Assembly (NCBI GenBank): GCA_000830255.1
Contig: JQIT01000004.1
Coordinates: 124,001 to 188,000, forward strand
DNA length: 64,000 nucleotides
Origin: Sulfuricurvum sp. PC08-66
Lineage (GTDB): Bacteria; Campylobacterota; Campylobacteria; Campylobacterales; Sulfurimonadaceae
Reading direction: 5' to 3'
Part shown: piece after piece, positions 46,990-56,212 of the stretch
Numbering within the stretch: the stretch's first letter is position 1
How the letters are laid out: every line of letters starts with the position of its first letter
Notes under the pieces: generated by a model
Databases searched by the model: none
Told to the model about the DNA's origin: nothing
The model's input: only the letters and a program-made list of their open reading frames with translations
Program-made: the position numbers and the translations under genes

Positions 46990-48525
46990 CTAATGCAAAA
47001 AGTGTCTCACTCCACTAAAATAGAGCGCCATGCCGTAGCTGTTTGCCGCTTCAATCACCTCGGCATCACGTACACTTCCCCCTGGCTCAATCACAGTCGT
47101 CACACCTGCCGCCGCTGCCGCATCGATAGAGTCGCGGAAAGGGAAAAACGCCTCACTCGCCAATGCCGCACCTGCGACATCAAGTCCCTGCTCTTTGGCT
47201 TTTTTGAGTGCACATTGTGCCGCATCGACACGGCTGGTCATACCCATGCCCACAGCGACCATCGCGCCGTTTTTGACATAGACAACACAATTGGATTTGG
47301 TAAGCGCCGCGACTTTGTAGGCAATTTCGGCATCCAAAAGCTCTGCTTTTGAGGCTTGACGGGTCGAGACCAATTTCGCATTGGCTATCTCATCCTGCGC
47401 GATTTTGTCCGCATCTTGGTAGACAAACCCACCATCGATATGTTTGAAGTCTATCGCATCATTCGCCAACACAATTTTGTCTGCACCATACTCAAAAAGC
47501 TTCAATCGCCCCTTTTTGGCGAAAATCTCTTGCGCTTCCTCAGATATACGCCCTGCAATAACGACCTCCAAAAAGAGCTCGTTCATCTTGGTCGCTAGTG
47601 CCGCATCCACAACTCCATTGACCGCTACCACACCGCCGAAGGCTGAAACAGGATCACATTTGAGTGCTTCGGTATACGCCTCTAGAAGGCTATCGCGAAT
47701 GGCAAAACCGCAGGGGTTACCGTGCTTGACGATACACACGGCATTGGCATCGCCAAAGGCGGCGGCGATTTTGACGGCGCCGTTGATATCACCCATGTTG
47801 TTGAAGCTCGCTTCCCCTTTGAGGGTGCGAAAATGGGTTGTGAAGTAGTTCTCAAACTCGTAGAGCGCGCCCTTTTGATGAGGGTTTTCGCCATAGCGCA
47901 TATCCATCGCTTTTGTGCCTACGATGAACTGTTTGTCGCCAAAGCCGCCCTTAAATCTACGGTTCATATAGTTGGCAATCATACTGTCATACGCGGCGGT
48001 ATGCTCGAACGCTTTTATCATCAAATCGCGACGAAACTCTAGGGTGTTCGTACCGTTTTGGAGTGCATCGATGACGCTCGCATAATCGCTAGGAGATGTA
48101 ATGATAATGACATCTTCGAAGTTTTTGGCGGCGCTACGCACCATGGCAGGGCCTCCGATATCGATGTTTTCGATAATCTCATCAAAATCATCTGTTCTAT
48201 CGATAGTCGCTTTGAAAGGATAGAGATTGACACAAACTATATCGATACCTACGATGCCAAAATCTTGAGCAGTTTGGACGTGATTGGGCACGCTTCGACG
48301 GTGCAAAATGCCGCCATGAATGAGAGGATTGAGCGTCTTGACGCGTCCATCGAACATCTCGGGGAATTTGGTCACTTCGTCGATTTCGATAGCTTTGATA
48401 CCAGCTTGGACGAGTTGTTTGTAGGTGCCTCCCGTGGAGACAATGTCGTAGCCTAGTTGGGCAAGTTGTGTGGCAAATTCGACGACGCCCTGTTTGTCGC
48501 TGACGCTTAGGAGTGCTCTTGGCAT
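46990..48525 (-). CDS. purH: bifunctional AICAR transformylase / IMP cyclohydrolase
   Basis: 511 residues. N-terminal MGS-like cyclohydrolase domain ([42 protein letters not shown]) and C-terminal transformylase with [15 protein letters not shown] and KHGNPCGFA, ending RHFLH. Completes the last two steps of de novo purine synthesis, complementing guaB in the window. Confidence 0.97.
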   Translation of the reverse strand: MPRALLSVSDKQGVVEFATQLAQLGYDIVSTGGTYKQLVQAGIKAIEIDEVTKFPEMFDGRVKTLNPLIHGGILHRRSVPNHVQTAQDFGIVGIDIVCVNLYPFKATIDRTDDFDEIIENIDIGGPAMVRSAAKNFEDVIIITSPSDYASVIDALQNGTNTLEFRRDLMIKAFEHTAAYDSMIANYMNRRFKGGFGDKQFIVGTKAMDMRYGENPHQKGALYEFENYFTTHFRTLKGEASFNNMGDINGAVKIAAAFGDANAVCIVKHGNPCGFAIRDSLLEAYTEALKCDPVSAFGGVVAVNGVVDAALATKMNELFLEVVIAGRISEEAQEIFAKKGRLKLFEYGADKIVLANDAIDFKHIDGGFVYQDADKIAQDEIANAKLVSTRQASKAELLDAEIAYKVAALTKSNCVVYVKNGAMVAVGMGMTSRVDAAQCALKKAKEQGLDVAGAALASEAFFPFRDSIDAAAAAGVTTVIEPGGSVRDAEVIEAANSYGMALYFSGVRHFLH

Positions 48526-48598
48526 GGGATTCCTTGATAGGTAAAATGAGAGGGGAATTGAAGTCGCAATTGTAGCTATATGCAGTTAAAAAGGATGT

Positions 48599-48632
48599 AA
48601 AAAGAGAGAACCCACTCCAAAGCAGAGTGGGT
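48599..48632 (-). terminator. groESL terminator
   Basis: On the minus strand ACCCACTC and GAGTGGGT form an 8-bp stem around TGCTTTG, followed by a pyrimidine run ending TTTTT, 18 bases after the groEL stop. Confidence 0.8.
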
Positions 48633-48649
48633 CCAAACGCAACCAGAGA

Positions 48650-50278
48650 TTACATCATCCCTGGCATACCGCCCATACCGCTCATATCGGGTGCAGCGGG
48701 TTTGTTATCGACAATCTCATGAATTGCCGCTTCTGTGGTGAGTAACATACTCGATACCGAAGTCGCATTGGTCAGTGCCACGCGCTCTACTTTGAAGGGG
48801 TCGATAATACCCGCTTCAAACATATCAATATACTCGCCCGTCGCCGCGTTAAAGCCTATCGTATTGCCCGCGCTCTCGACGCCGTTGACGACGACACCTG
48901 CATCAAATCCAGCGTTTTGCGCGATTTGACGTAGAGGCGCTTTGATAGCACGCAAGATAATTTGCGCACCGATAAGTTGGTCGCCTGTCATATCGAGCTT
49001 GATATTTTTAGCCGCATGAATAAGTGCCGCACCACCACCGATGACGATACCCTCTTCTACAGCCGCTTTGGTCGCTGAGAGTGCATCATCGACGCGATCT
49101 TTTTTCTCTTTCATTTCAGTCTCTGTTGCCGCACCTACTTTGATGACGGCTACACCGCCTGCCAATTTTGCCAAGCGCTCTTGGAGTTTTTCGCGGTCGT
49201 AATCGCTTGTCGTGCTCTCCATTTGGACTTTGATCTCTTTGATACGCGATTGAACAGCGGCTTTGTCGCCTCTGCCATTGACAATCGTCGTATTGTCCTT
49301 GTCAAGTACCACGCGAGAAGCTTGACCCATTTGTGCCAATGTCGCGCCTGCAAGCGTCAATCCCACCTCTTCAGAGATGACCGAACCGCCTGTCAACACA
49401 GCGATATCTTGCAACATCGCTTTGCGTCTGTCACCAAATCCTGGAGCTTTGACCGCTGAGACGTTCAAAATACCGCGTAGTTTGTTCACGACCAACGTCG
49501 CGAGTGCCTCACCCTCGACGTCTTCTGCGATGATAAGGAGTGGTCGTCCGCTTTTTTGGATTTGCTCTAGCAAAGGCAACAAATCTTTGAGTGAGGTAAT
49601 TTTTTGGTCAAAGAGCAAAATAAAAGGGGTTTCGATTTCCGCAATCATCTTGTCCGAATTGGTGATGAAATAGGGGCTAAGATAGCCACGGTCAAACTGC
49701 ATACCCTCGACCACCGTAAGCTCATCGACGATACCCTTCGCCTCTTCGACGGTGATGACACCATCTTTGCCCACTTTGTCCATCGCTTCGGCAATCATGT
49801 CACCAATCTCTTTGTCCGTGTTAGCCGAAATTGTCGCTACTTGTGCTATCTCTTTTTTGTCTTTGACAATTTTGACGCTCTTTTTGAGCTCTTCCAAAAT
49901 CGCCGCAGTTGCTTTGTCCATACCGCGTTTGACCTCGATAGGATTGGCTCCAGCGGTGATATTGCGTAGTCCCTCTTGGAAAATCGCATTTGCCAACACC
50001 GTAGCGGTCGTCGTACCATCACCCGCTTCATCTGCGGTGCGAGATGCGACATCTTTGACGAGTTGCGCACCCATGTTTTCGAGAGGATTTTTGAGCTCTA
50101 TCTCACGTGCGACAGAGACACCATCTTTGGTGATGCTAGGTGAACCGAAGCTTTTTTGAATGAGGACATTGCGACCGCGAGGTCCCATCGTCACTTTGAC
50201 CGCATCGGTGAGTTGTTGCACCCCTTTTGCGAGGGCGTTGCGTGCATTGTCTGCGAAGTGAATCTCTTTTACTGCCAT
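48650..50278 (-). CDS. groEL: chaperonin GroEL
   Basis: 542 residues, standard length. [30 protein letters not shown] (ATPase), [14 protein letters not shown] and the Gly/Met-rich tail GMGGMPGMM are present. With GroES it folds cytosolic proteins. Follows groES by 10 bases. Confidence 0.98.
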   Translation of the reverse strand: MAVKEIHFADNARNALAKGVQQLTDAVKVTMGPRGRNVLIQKSFGSPSITKDGVSVAREIELKNPLENMGAQLVKDVASRTADEAGDGTTTATVLANAIFQEGLRNITAGANPIEVKRGMDKATAAILEELKKSVKIVKDKKEIAQVATISANTDKEIGDMIAEAMDKVGKDGVITVEEAKGIVDELTVVEGMQFDRGYLSPYFITNSDKMIAEIETPFILLFDQKITSLKDLLPLLEQIQKSGRPLLIIAEDVEGEALATLVVNKLRGILNVSAVKAPGFGDRRKAMLQDIAVLTGGSVISEEVGLTLAGATLAQMGQASRVVLDKDNTTIVNGRGDKAAVQSRIKEIKVQMESTTSDYDREKLQERLAKLAGGVAVIKVGAATETEMKEKKDRVDDALSATKAAVEEGIVIGGGAALIHAAKNIKLDMTGDQLIGAQIILRAIKAPLRQIAQNAGFDAGVVVNGVESAGNTIGFNAATGEYIDMFEAGIIDPFKVERVALTNATSVSSMLLTTEAAIHEIVDNKPAAPDMSGMGGMPGMM

Positions 50279-50288
50279 GTCGTGCTCC

Positions 50289-50549
50289 TTATTTCATAAT
50301 GCCTAAAATATCTGATAGTTCCATTACCACGTACTCTTTGCCATCGATGGCTAGCTCCGTGCCCGCATATTTGCCAAACACCACTGTATCGTTTACTGCG
50401 ACGTTTTCGACGTCACTACCTATGGCTAGGACTTTGCCTTGCGAAGGCTTCTCTTTGGCATTGTCAGGGATGATAATGCCTGATGCTGTGGTCTTGCTCT
50501 CTTCGAGTCGTTGTACGAGCAATCGATCGCCTAATGGTTGAAAGTTCAT
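50289..50549 (-). CDS. groES: co-chaperonin GroES
   Basis: 86 residues starting [16 protein letters not shown]; the mobile loop ([15 protein letters not shown]) and [14 protein letters not shown] are typical. CAAGGAGTATCT precedes the ATG at 50549, so the longer upstream frame is not used. First gene of groESL. Confidence 0.97.
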   Translation of the reverse strand: MNFQPLGDRLLVQRLEESKTTASGIIIPDNAKEKPSQGKVLAIGSDVENVAVNDTVVFGKYAGTELAIDGKEYVVMELSDILGIMK

Positions 50550-50579
50550 AGATACTCCTTGTGTTTTTTTTGCGTTGCA

Positions 50580-50632
50580 AGGATACAAAATTCTCACCTT
50601 TTTGTCAATGACTTTAGCCACATAGACTAAAG
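50580..50632 (-). promoter_or_regulatory. groESL promoter with HAIR-like operator
   Basis: Minus strand: -35 TTGACA (50603-50608), 17-base spacer, -10 TATCCT (50580-50585). Three bases upstream of the -35 is CTTTAGC-N7-ACTAAAG (50612-50632), matching CTTGAGT-N7-ACTCAAG at 5 and 6 of 7 positions with the exact gap. No CIRCE element is visible, so HspR rather than HrcA is the likely regulator. Confidence 0.65.
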
Positions 50633-50712
50633 ATACTTTATACAATAATCATTAGTTTAATTTACATTAAGAACCATAGCACTACAATTTTGCCTTTAAA
50701 TGAGGAGAACAC

Positions 50713-50964
50713 ATGGAAGAGACCAAACAAAAAAAGGTAGTCCTCTTTGTCAGCCCTAGCTGCAAGTGGTGCACTACCGCCAAAATGCACCTGACCAAAC
50801 ACAAAATCAAATTCAAAACCATCGATATCACCCAAGATGCCAAAGCCGCACGTGACTGCGAGGCACATGGATGTCGAGGAGTCCCTGCACTCTTGATTGG
50901 TAGCCGTTGGATTTGTGGCTTTGACCAAAAAAGCATCGACAAAGAGCTAGACATCGCCGCCTAG
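50713..50964 (+). CDS. glutaredoxin-like thiol-disulfide protein
   Basis: 83 residues, thioredoxin fold of the glutaredoxin/NrdH type. Active site SPSCKWCTTAK (CxxC), then KTIDITQD and the cis-Pro loop RGVPALLIG, and a third Cys in RWICGFD. Probably a cytosolic reductant of unknown target. ATG preceded by GAGGAG. Divergent from groESL across 163 bases. Confidence 0.85.
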   Translation: MEETKQKKVVLFVSPSCKWCTTAKMHLTKHKIKFKTIDITQDAKAARDCEAHGCRGVPALLIGSRWICGFDQKSIDKELDIAA

Positions 50965-50993
50965 CTTTTAGCGTCAGATAAGTTTGCTTTGAC

Positions 50994-50999
50994 TATACT
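50994..50999 (+). promoter_or_regulatory. probable -10 of tRNA-Met
   Basis: TATACT lies 23 bases before the mature tRNA. No clear -35 was found at the usual distance. Confidence 0.4.
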
Positions 51000-51022
51000 T
51001 CGCGCCTACAAACTTCTATCGT

Positions 51023-51099
51023 GTCAAAGTAGCTCAGCTGGTTAGAGCGCTGGTCTCATAAGCCGGAGGTCGAGAGTTCAAGTCTCTCTTTTGACACCA
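51023..51099 (+). tRNA. tRNA-Met(CAT)
   Basis: 77 bases with encoded CCA. Acceptor GTCAAAG pairs with TTTTGAC, so it is not the initiator, which has an unpaired first base. Anticodon loop CTCATAA gives CAT. A lysidine-modified tRNA-Ile with the same gene anticodon cannot be fully excluded. Confidence 0.9.
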
Positions 51100-51136
51100 C
51101 CCTCTTTTTTCTCACACAAACTACAAAGATTTTTTC

Positions 51137-51736
51137 ATGATACGCATACTTATTTTTATTAGCTTCCTGTTTTTGAGCATGTTAGACGGACAATCGACCC
51201 AAAAATTGCTTCTGAAAAGCATCGATGGCTCACACGCCAAACTGCATGCCTACAGCTATCGCGATGGCGTATGGCAACACGAGCGCACCTTCGATGCCAT
51301 CATCGGACGCAATGGCGTGGGCAAGAGTCGTGAGGGTGACGGCAAGACACCCGTCGGAAGCTTCACCCTCTCCCATCTCTACACCATGTCGCCCATCGAT
51401 ACCACTATGCCACACACCCTCACCACAGCGACGATGCACTGCGTCGATGATGCCACCTCACGCTACTACAACCGCATCGTCGATACGCGAACTATCACGC
51501 GAGATTACACCAGTTTCGAAGAGATGGCACGTGCAGATGGTCTCTACGATATTGTAGTAACGATAGACTACAATCCTACGCATGAAGCAGGCAAAGGTTC
51601 GTGTATATTTTTGCATATCAAAAGAGCAGATGACGCACCCACGGCTGGGTGTGTTGCGGTCGATAAAGAGGGGATCGAGTGGATAGCCAAATGGCTAGAG
51701 GAGGACGCACATCCGAGGATAGAGATTAAACCCTAA
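51137..51736 (+). CDS. L,D-transpeptidase (YkuD-type) family protein
   Basis: 199 residues. Signal peptide or N-terminal anchor (ILIFISFLFLSML). GKSREGDGKTPVGSF is the family substrate loop; the catalytic motif is FLHIKRADDAPTAGCVAV with the His and the nucleophilic Cys, close to the HxxxxSxGC pattern. Such enzymes crosslink or trim peptidoglycan peptides in the periplasm and affect cell shape in related helical bacteria. Confidence 0.85.
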   Translation: MIRILIFISFLFLSMLDGQSTQKLLLKSIDGSHAKLHAYSYRDGVWQHERTFDAIIGRNGVGKSREGDGKTPVGSFTLSHLYTMSPIDTTMPHTLTTATMHCVDDATSRYYNRIVDTRTITRDYTSFEEMARADGLYDIVVTIDYNPTHEAGKGSCIFLHIKRADDAPTAGCVAVDKEGIEWIAKWLEEDAHPRIEIKP

Positions 51737-51739
51737 AGG

Positions 51740-52318
51740 TCAAAAACCTACACGCGCGCCAATATAGAGTGTACTGTTGAACAAAAAGGGATCGACTATC
51801 GCATCGAAGTTGGTGAATATCACGCGATACTCAACAAAACCTCGCATATTTTCGACGGGTTCTACCGCCACGCCGATACGTCCCTCGATGTAGCTACTCG
51901 CAGCGCCAATCGAGAGCGGTGCAGGGGCATAGTAAGCTTTGCCTGTGACCAACAACAACTCATTTGTATTAGGCACACGGTAATCAACATGCATACCTAC
52001 AGGTACTGCCAAGAAGCTGTTTGCGCCCACTTGGGTCATGACCAATTTGAGTCCAAACCCCATACGAATCGCGTCAAAATTGCTTACTTCGCTCTCCATA
52101 TAGACATTCGCAGTGACCATTTGATACCCTGCACCGTCATTCGTCGTCAAAAATCCTGCACCGATAAAATAGGTATCTTTGCCGTAGCTCTCGATGAGCT
52201 GACCTACGTCAAAATCGATGCCTGCTTCCAAATCGAGATTGCTGAGATTGAACTGCGCGCGCGTAGCACCCTGAAGTGTGACACCCAGCAGTAAAAAGAA
52301 CAAAATCCATTTTTTCAT
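51740..52318 (-). CDS. outer-membrane protein, YfaZ-like
   Basis: 192 residues. Signal peptide (WILFFLLLGVTLQGA), beta strands with alternating hydrophobics and a C-terminal YIGARVGF ending in Phe. The DAIRMGFGLK and VEYRVIFTNFDA segments resemble YfaZ-family proteins, whose function is not known. AGGAGG lies 6 bases before the ATG at 52318. Last gene of a three-gene envelope cluster. Confidence 0.72.
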   Translation of the reverse strand: MKKWILFFLLLGVTLQGATRAQFNLSNLDLEAGIDFDVGQLIESYGKDTYFIGAGFLTTNDGAGYQMVTANVYMESEVSNFDAIRMGFGLKLVMTQVGANSFLAVPVGMHVDYRVPNTNELLLVTGKAYYAPAPLSIGAASSYIEGRIGVAVEPVENMRGFVEYRVIFTNFDAIVDPFLFNSTLYIGARVGF

Positions 52319-52347
52319 AGGCAGCCTCCTTTTAGGCAAAACTCAAT

Positions 52348-53439
52348 TTATTGCGCGTTGTAGTTGACGCGCTCATTTCCGATAAAACTTTTCATATCGC
52401 TCTTTTGGAGCATATATTGTGTCAATGCTTTGATAGCGGCATCGACCTTTTCATTGTAATTGGCATCGACGATGTTGGCACGCTTGACCTGCTTGACCAT
52501 AGTCTGAGAGCGCTCTTTGTAGGCACGCATAGTGACCGTCACATCGTAAACCGCCATACCATTGACCTCAGTTTTGTACTGTTTGTCGATAGCAAATATA
52601 AGCGCGTTGGTCGCTACGGCGCTACTAGCAATATCCACTCCATATTTGAGCAAAAGAGAGGCGACACTGTTGGTAAACTGCGCACTGTTGCCTTCGATTT
52701 GTACAAAAACCTTGGGACGTTCGGCACTCACTTTGACCAGCTCTTTGACCACCGTACGGGTCTCACCACGTCCAAAAGAGATGCGTCCCTCTTCACTGTA
52801 GTACCCCTCAGCACTCATAGTGAAAGTGTACTCTTTGGGCGCAAAGAGGTGCGTTTTGTAGGGTTCGTAGACAGTGTCATTGACCACAATCGTAGCAGTC
52901 GCAGGTGTCACATTGAAGGTGACCTTGGCGAAGGTAAGATACTCTTGGATTTGTGCTTCACGCGCTTTTACATCGGATTGGATGCTCTCTTTTTGGAGGG
53001 AGAAATTTGCCAACGCATACGCCATTTGCGCTTTATTAAGGAGCTCCTCGAGGTCATTTCGCGTCAATTTTTCTAGCTCTTTATAGAGCTCTTTGCGCAA
53101 ATAGGCAAGCGTATTTGCCACGCCCACCTCATCCAAAAAGGCAGTGACTTTATATTCGCTCCCTTCCATGACAGGGTCGCTGTAGGTGACACCTTGGAAA
53201 TAGCTGTGACTTGCTACATTGAGCGCTATTTGCGCATCTTTGGTTACTTTGTCACCTTTGAGTGTCGTAGTGCTTGAGAGGTTGCTTTTGACATTGGAAG
53301 AGACCATATTAGAAAGCTCACTCAATGCCGCTTTTTTGGCACTGCTCTCAGAAGCACCATAGCCTATAGCTTGTATAGCCGCAACTGCCCATGTCCCAAA
53401 AAGCAAAAAGAGCAGTGCGATTCGTAGCGTCTTGTACAT
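52348..53439 (-). CDS. LPP20-like envelope protein with a PEGA domain
   Basis: 363 residues. Signal peptide (IALLFLLFGTWAVA), an LPP20/FlgT-like first domain (GYGASESSAKKAALSELSNMV), a helical stretch, and a PEGA-type beta domain at about 170-220 (TATIVVNDTVYEP; KEYTFTMSAEGYYSEEG). A second alpha/beta domain follows. PEGA domains occur in surface or cell-wall-binding proteins. Begins 9 bases after the lipoprotein gene upstream. Confidence 0.68.
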   Translation of the reverse strand: MYKTLRIALLFLLFGTWAVAAIQAIGYGASESSAKKAALSELSNMVSSNVKSNLSSTTTLKGDKVTKDAQIALNVASHSYFQGVTYSDPVMEGSEYKVTAFLDEVGVANTLAYLRKELYKELEKLTRNDLEELLNKAQMAYALANFSLQKESIQSDVKAREAQIQEYLTFAKVTFNVTPATATIVVNDTVYEPYKTHLFAPKEYTFTMSAEGYYSEEGRISFGRGETRTVVKELVKVSAERPKVFVQIEGNSAQFTNSVASLLLKYGVDIASSAVATNALIFAIDKQYKTEVNGMAVYDVTVTMRAYKERSQTMVKQVKRANIVDANYNEKVDAAIKALTQYMLQKSDMKSFIGNERVNYNAQ

Positions 53440-53448
53440 ATTTTTTCC

Positions 53449-54681
53449 CTATTCGATTACGAGTTCATCATCTGCACTGTTGGCAATTTTGAGCACCAAC
53501 AACGCCCCACTGTCCATCTCACGGAACACCTTGCCAGCACCTGCGTAGTTGCGCTCGATTTTGTCAAGCAATCCCATCGCATCGGCTACATCTGCACATT
53601 GAAGCGTATAGTCAAAGACTTGATTGCTTGCACCATTGCGTTTGACCCCTTTGCATGAGGCTCGCATCGCATCGTACACAGCTCTATCGATAGATTGTCC
53701 CAATCCTTCAGCGGCAGTGACGACGACTTTGAAAAGTTTGCCCTTTTCAATCTCTTTTTTCCACGATTTTTGGATTTGTCCCAACACCTTCTCGATAGCG
53801 TCATTGGTCGCCTCTTGGGTGATAGAGGTGTAACCACTCACGGCACGTTCAGGTGAGTAGCCACTGCTAGCGCCCACTTGTTTGGCAGTGGCAGTATAAA
53901 AGGCTGAGAGCGTCACAGAGGCTTTTTTGACCTCTGTACCTGCTACAGTACGCGCTGTTTTGTCGAGATTGACACTGATATAAATATCACTCCCTGACTC
54001 CATCGCCAAGGAGTACATCGGATCCACTACGCCACTAAGCAGTGCCGCTTTTTGGATGATTTTGTTGGACTCTTTGGCTTGTTTGAGTACGGTTACTTCG
54101 AAATTTCTGTCTTGGAGGTATTCACTGATGACATCGACTGCCGCTTGGTATTGCGTGTCACTCCAGAGTGTGGCATCTTTGGGCAGGACGGTGACAGTAA
54201 TAGCGCCCAAGCCCTCGCTGAGTGCCTCGACCGAAGCGATGACATTGCGCGTCACCAAATCTTCACGAATCAGCCCTGTGTTGATGACAAAAACACGCTC
54301 GACCACGGTTTTGTCACCCATGATACGTTTCGATTTGATATCACTTCCACTCACAATATAGCGATTGGTATTGCCATAAAAATCATCGGCAAAGGTATCG
54401 AATTTACTCTTTTCGATTTCGCTTTGCAAGAGGGGATTGTTCCCACCCATGAGTACAAACCAAAGCGCCGCAAGCTCACTGTCACGCATCGCACGAGCAA
54501 TCGTCTCGCCCTCACCTGTCGCTTTGACCATCACCTCGGTAGAGGATTGGCTCTCCAAAAATTGCGCTTGATTGGATACTGCGCGTTTTTGTGGCGGCAG
54601 TGGCTTGGCTGCACACCCCGTCAAAAGCAATAATCCCAACATCGTTGATGCAAGTGTCGTTGTCCAAAAAATGCGTTTCAT
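53449..54681 (-). CDS. lipoprotein, DUF6175-like
   Basis: 410 residues. Lipobox LLLLTGCAAK with the acylated Cys, then an LPP20-like segment (VMVKATGEGETIARAMRDSELAAL) and alpha/beta repeats. Assignment to DUF6175 is from overall resemblance and is tentative. Likely anchored in the outer membrane. AAGGG lies about 6 bases before the ATG at 54681. First of the envelope cluster. Confidence 0.68.
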   Translation of the reverse strand: MKRIFWTTTLASTMLGLLLLTGCAAKPLPPQKRAVSNQAQFLESQSSTEVMVKATGEGETIARAMRDSELAALWFVLMGGNNPLLQSEIEKSKFDTFADDFYGNTNRYIVSGSDIKSKRIMGDKTVVERVFVINTGLIREDLVTRNVIASVEALSEGLGAITVTVLPKDATLWSDTQYQAAVDVISEYLQDRNFEVTVLKQAKESNKIIQKAALLSGVVDPMYSLAMESGSDIYISVNLDKTARTVAGTEVKKASVTLSAFYTATAKQVGASSGYSPERAVSGYTSITQEATNDAIEKVLGQIQKSWKKEIEKGKLFKVVVTAAEGLGQSIDRAVYDAMRASCKGVKRNGASNQVFDYTLQCADVADAMGLLDKIERNYAGAGKVFREMDSGALLVLKIANSADDELVIE

Positions 54682-54739
54682 TGTGACCCTTTTTGTGAAA
54701 ATGGCGCTCATTATAACAAAGCACCCTCCCCTTTTTGCT

Positions 54740-56212
54740 TTAGGAGAGGCGTTTTAGGAGCGCTTTGAGTGCTTTTTCGTCGATGATTACCGCACCATCT
54801 CCGTAAATTTTTTGCGAAAGTGCCTCCACCATTGCACGCGCCTCTGCATCGTGTGTAGCGTGCGGCATGAGGTGTTGCAAAGCACGTTTGTACTCATGTG
54901 GCGCAATTGCTTTGGGTTTGGGCGCTTTAGGCTGACGATGTAGCCATCGTGACCACGGCAGTAGCATCGCACCCACTCCTGCGGCAATACCCAATACAAA
55001 TATCACCACTGCCTCATACCACGCAAAACCTTGCGCCTCTTGGCTTGTCGTAGGCTCTACGCCCTCTTGCGCACGCTCCACCACCAACGGTGTCGATGCG
55101 GTAGCTGCTACACGTTTGGTTGAGGTGATAGCAATATCGATGGGTTTACTTTGGAGGGTGACGACTTTTTTTTGTTTTTTGTCAAAATAGCTGAACTTCA
55201 CCGCAGGAATAGTGTAATTGGCATCACCAATGAGGGCAAATTTTTGCTCAAATTTACCTACATAAGCATCACCTTTGAGTGCAAAATCGCGCGTGGGTGC
55301 TTCGTCGTAGATGAGCACATCCTCGATGGCGAGCGTGTAGGGGGCAATATCCTCGACATTGCCACTTCCCTCGATAGTGATAGTCAAATTAATAGGCTCT
55401 TTGTCACTGCTTTGGGTTTTATCCACGGTAGCACGGAGGCTAAATTCTCCAATAGTTTGCGCCCCCTTGGGCAGTGGCAACACCTCGATAGTAATAGGTG
55501 AAGCAAAGAGCGATTTGTATTGGGGCATCATGCTTATCATCCCCCATGCGTCGCGTCCATAACTGCGTAATCCCACTTGGATATGGGCTGGGTTGATGGT
55601 GAGATTGCCCGCTTTTTGCGGGGTGAAGAGATAATCCATCATCTGCACATCGTGCGTGGAGGTTTGTGCAGTGCGTTTTTTGACATTTTGGGTATCGACC
55701 CACAGATGTTGCCCTTGGGGTGGAGAGAGTCGCGCATCGATGACCTCTAGTCCTTGGGCTTGTCGATAGGTGAGCGTCACGACGAAGGGCTCTCCCACAT
55801 AGAGCGTGCGCGCGCTGGCTTTCATATCGAAAAAGAGGTCGCTGTTTGCGTCTTGGGTGCGGGGAATGACCTCGATAGCGATAGGTTTTGACTCGACATT
55901 TTTGTCCCCTTCGCGCATCGTAAAGGAGGGAATCGTGAAACTTTGCACAGGTGTGACAATGACGCGCAAGAGGTACTGCGCGGTGCGTCTGCCATTGATG
56001 ATGCTTGTCGAGGCACTACGCGATTGGCTCTGAATAGCTAATCCTGCAATATCTGCAAGTGCGGGAAAATTATCATTGTAATTGGAGACAAACGAGATAG
56101 CCAACTGGTCGCCTTGGTGGATGCGCGTCGCATTGACTTGCACCTCGAAGGCTCCCCAAAGGGTTTGTGTCACCCAAAATGCAAAAAATAGAAGCTTACC
56201 AAGGTTTCGCAT
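54740..56212 (-). CDS. batD: BatD-family protein (aerotolerance operon)
   Basis: 490 residues. Signal peptide, then several Ig-like beta domains (QVNATRIHQGDQLAISF; LTYRQAQGLEVIDARL), one membrane helix (EAVVIFVLGIAAGVGAMLL) and a cytoplasmic helical tail. BatD proteins accompany BatA/BatB von Willebrand-domain proteins and MoxR. AAGGAGCAGT precedes the ATG at 56212; overlaps the preceding gene's stop by 17 bases. Confidence 0.85.
   Translation of the reverse strand: MRNLGKLLFFAFWVTQTLWGAFEVQVNATRIHQGDQLAISFVSNYNDNFPALADIAGLAIQSQSRSASTSIINGRRTAQYLLRVIVTPVQSFTIPSFTMREGDKNVESKPIAIEVIPRTQDANSDLFFDMKASARTLYVGEPFVVTLTYRQAQGLEVIDARLSPPQGQHLWVDTQNVKKRTAQTSTHDVQMMDYLFTPQKAGNLTINPAHIQVGLRSYGRDAWGMISMMPQYKSLFASPITIEVLPLPKGAQTIGEFSLRATVDKTQSSDKEPINLTITIEGSGNVEDIAPYTLAIEDVLIYDEAPTRDFALKGDAYVGKFEQKFALIGDANYTIPAVKFSYFDKKQKKVVTLQSKPIDIAITSTKRVAATASTPLVVERAQEGVEPTTSQEAQGFAWYEAVVIFVLGIAAGVGAMLLPWSRWLHRQPKAPKPKAIAPHEYKRALQHLMPHATHDAEARAMVEALSQKIYGDGAVIIDEKALKALLKRLS

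Noticed and set aside
50612-50632. Reading the groES upstream repeat as a CIRCE element for HrcA
   Set aside because: The half-site sequence does not resemble TTAGCACTC, while spacing and bases fit HAIR better.
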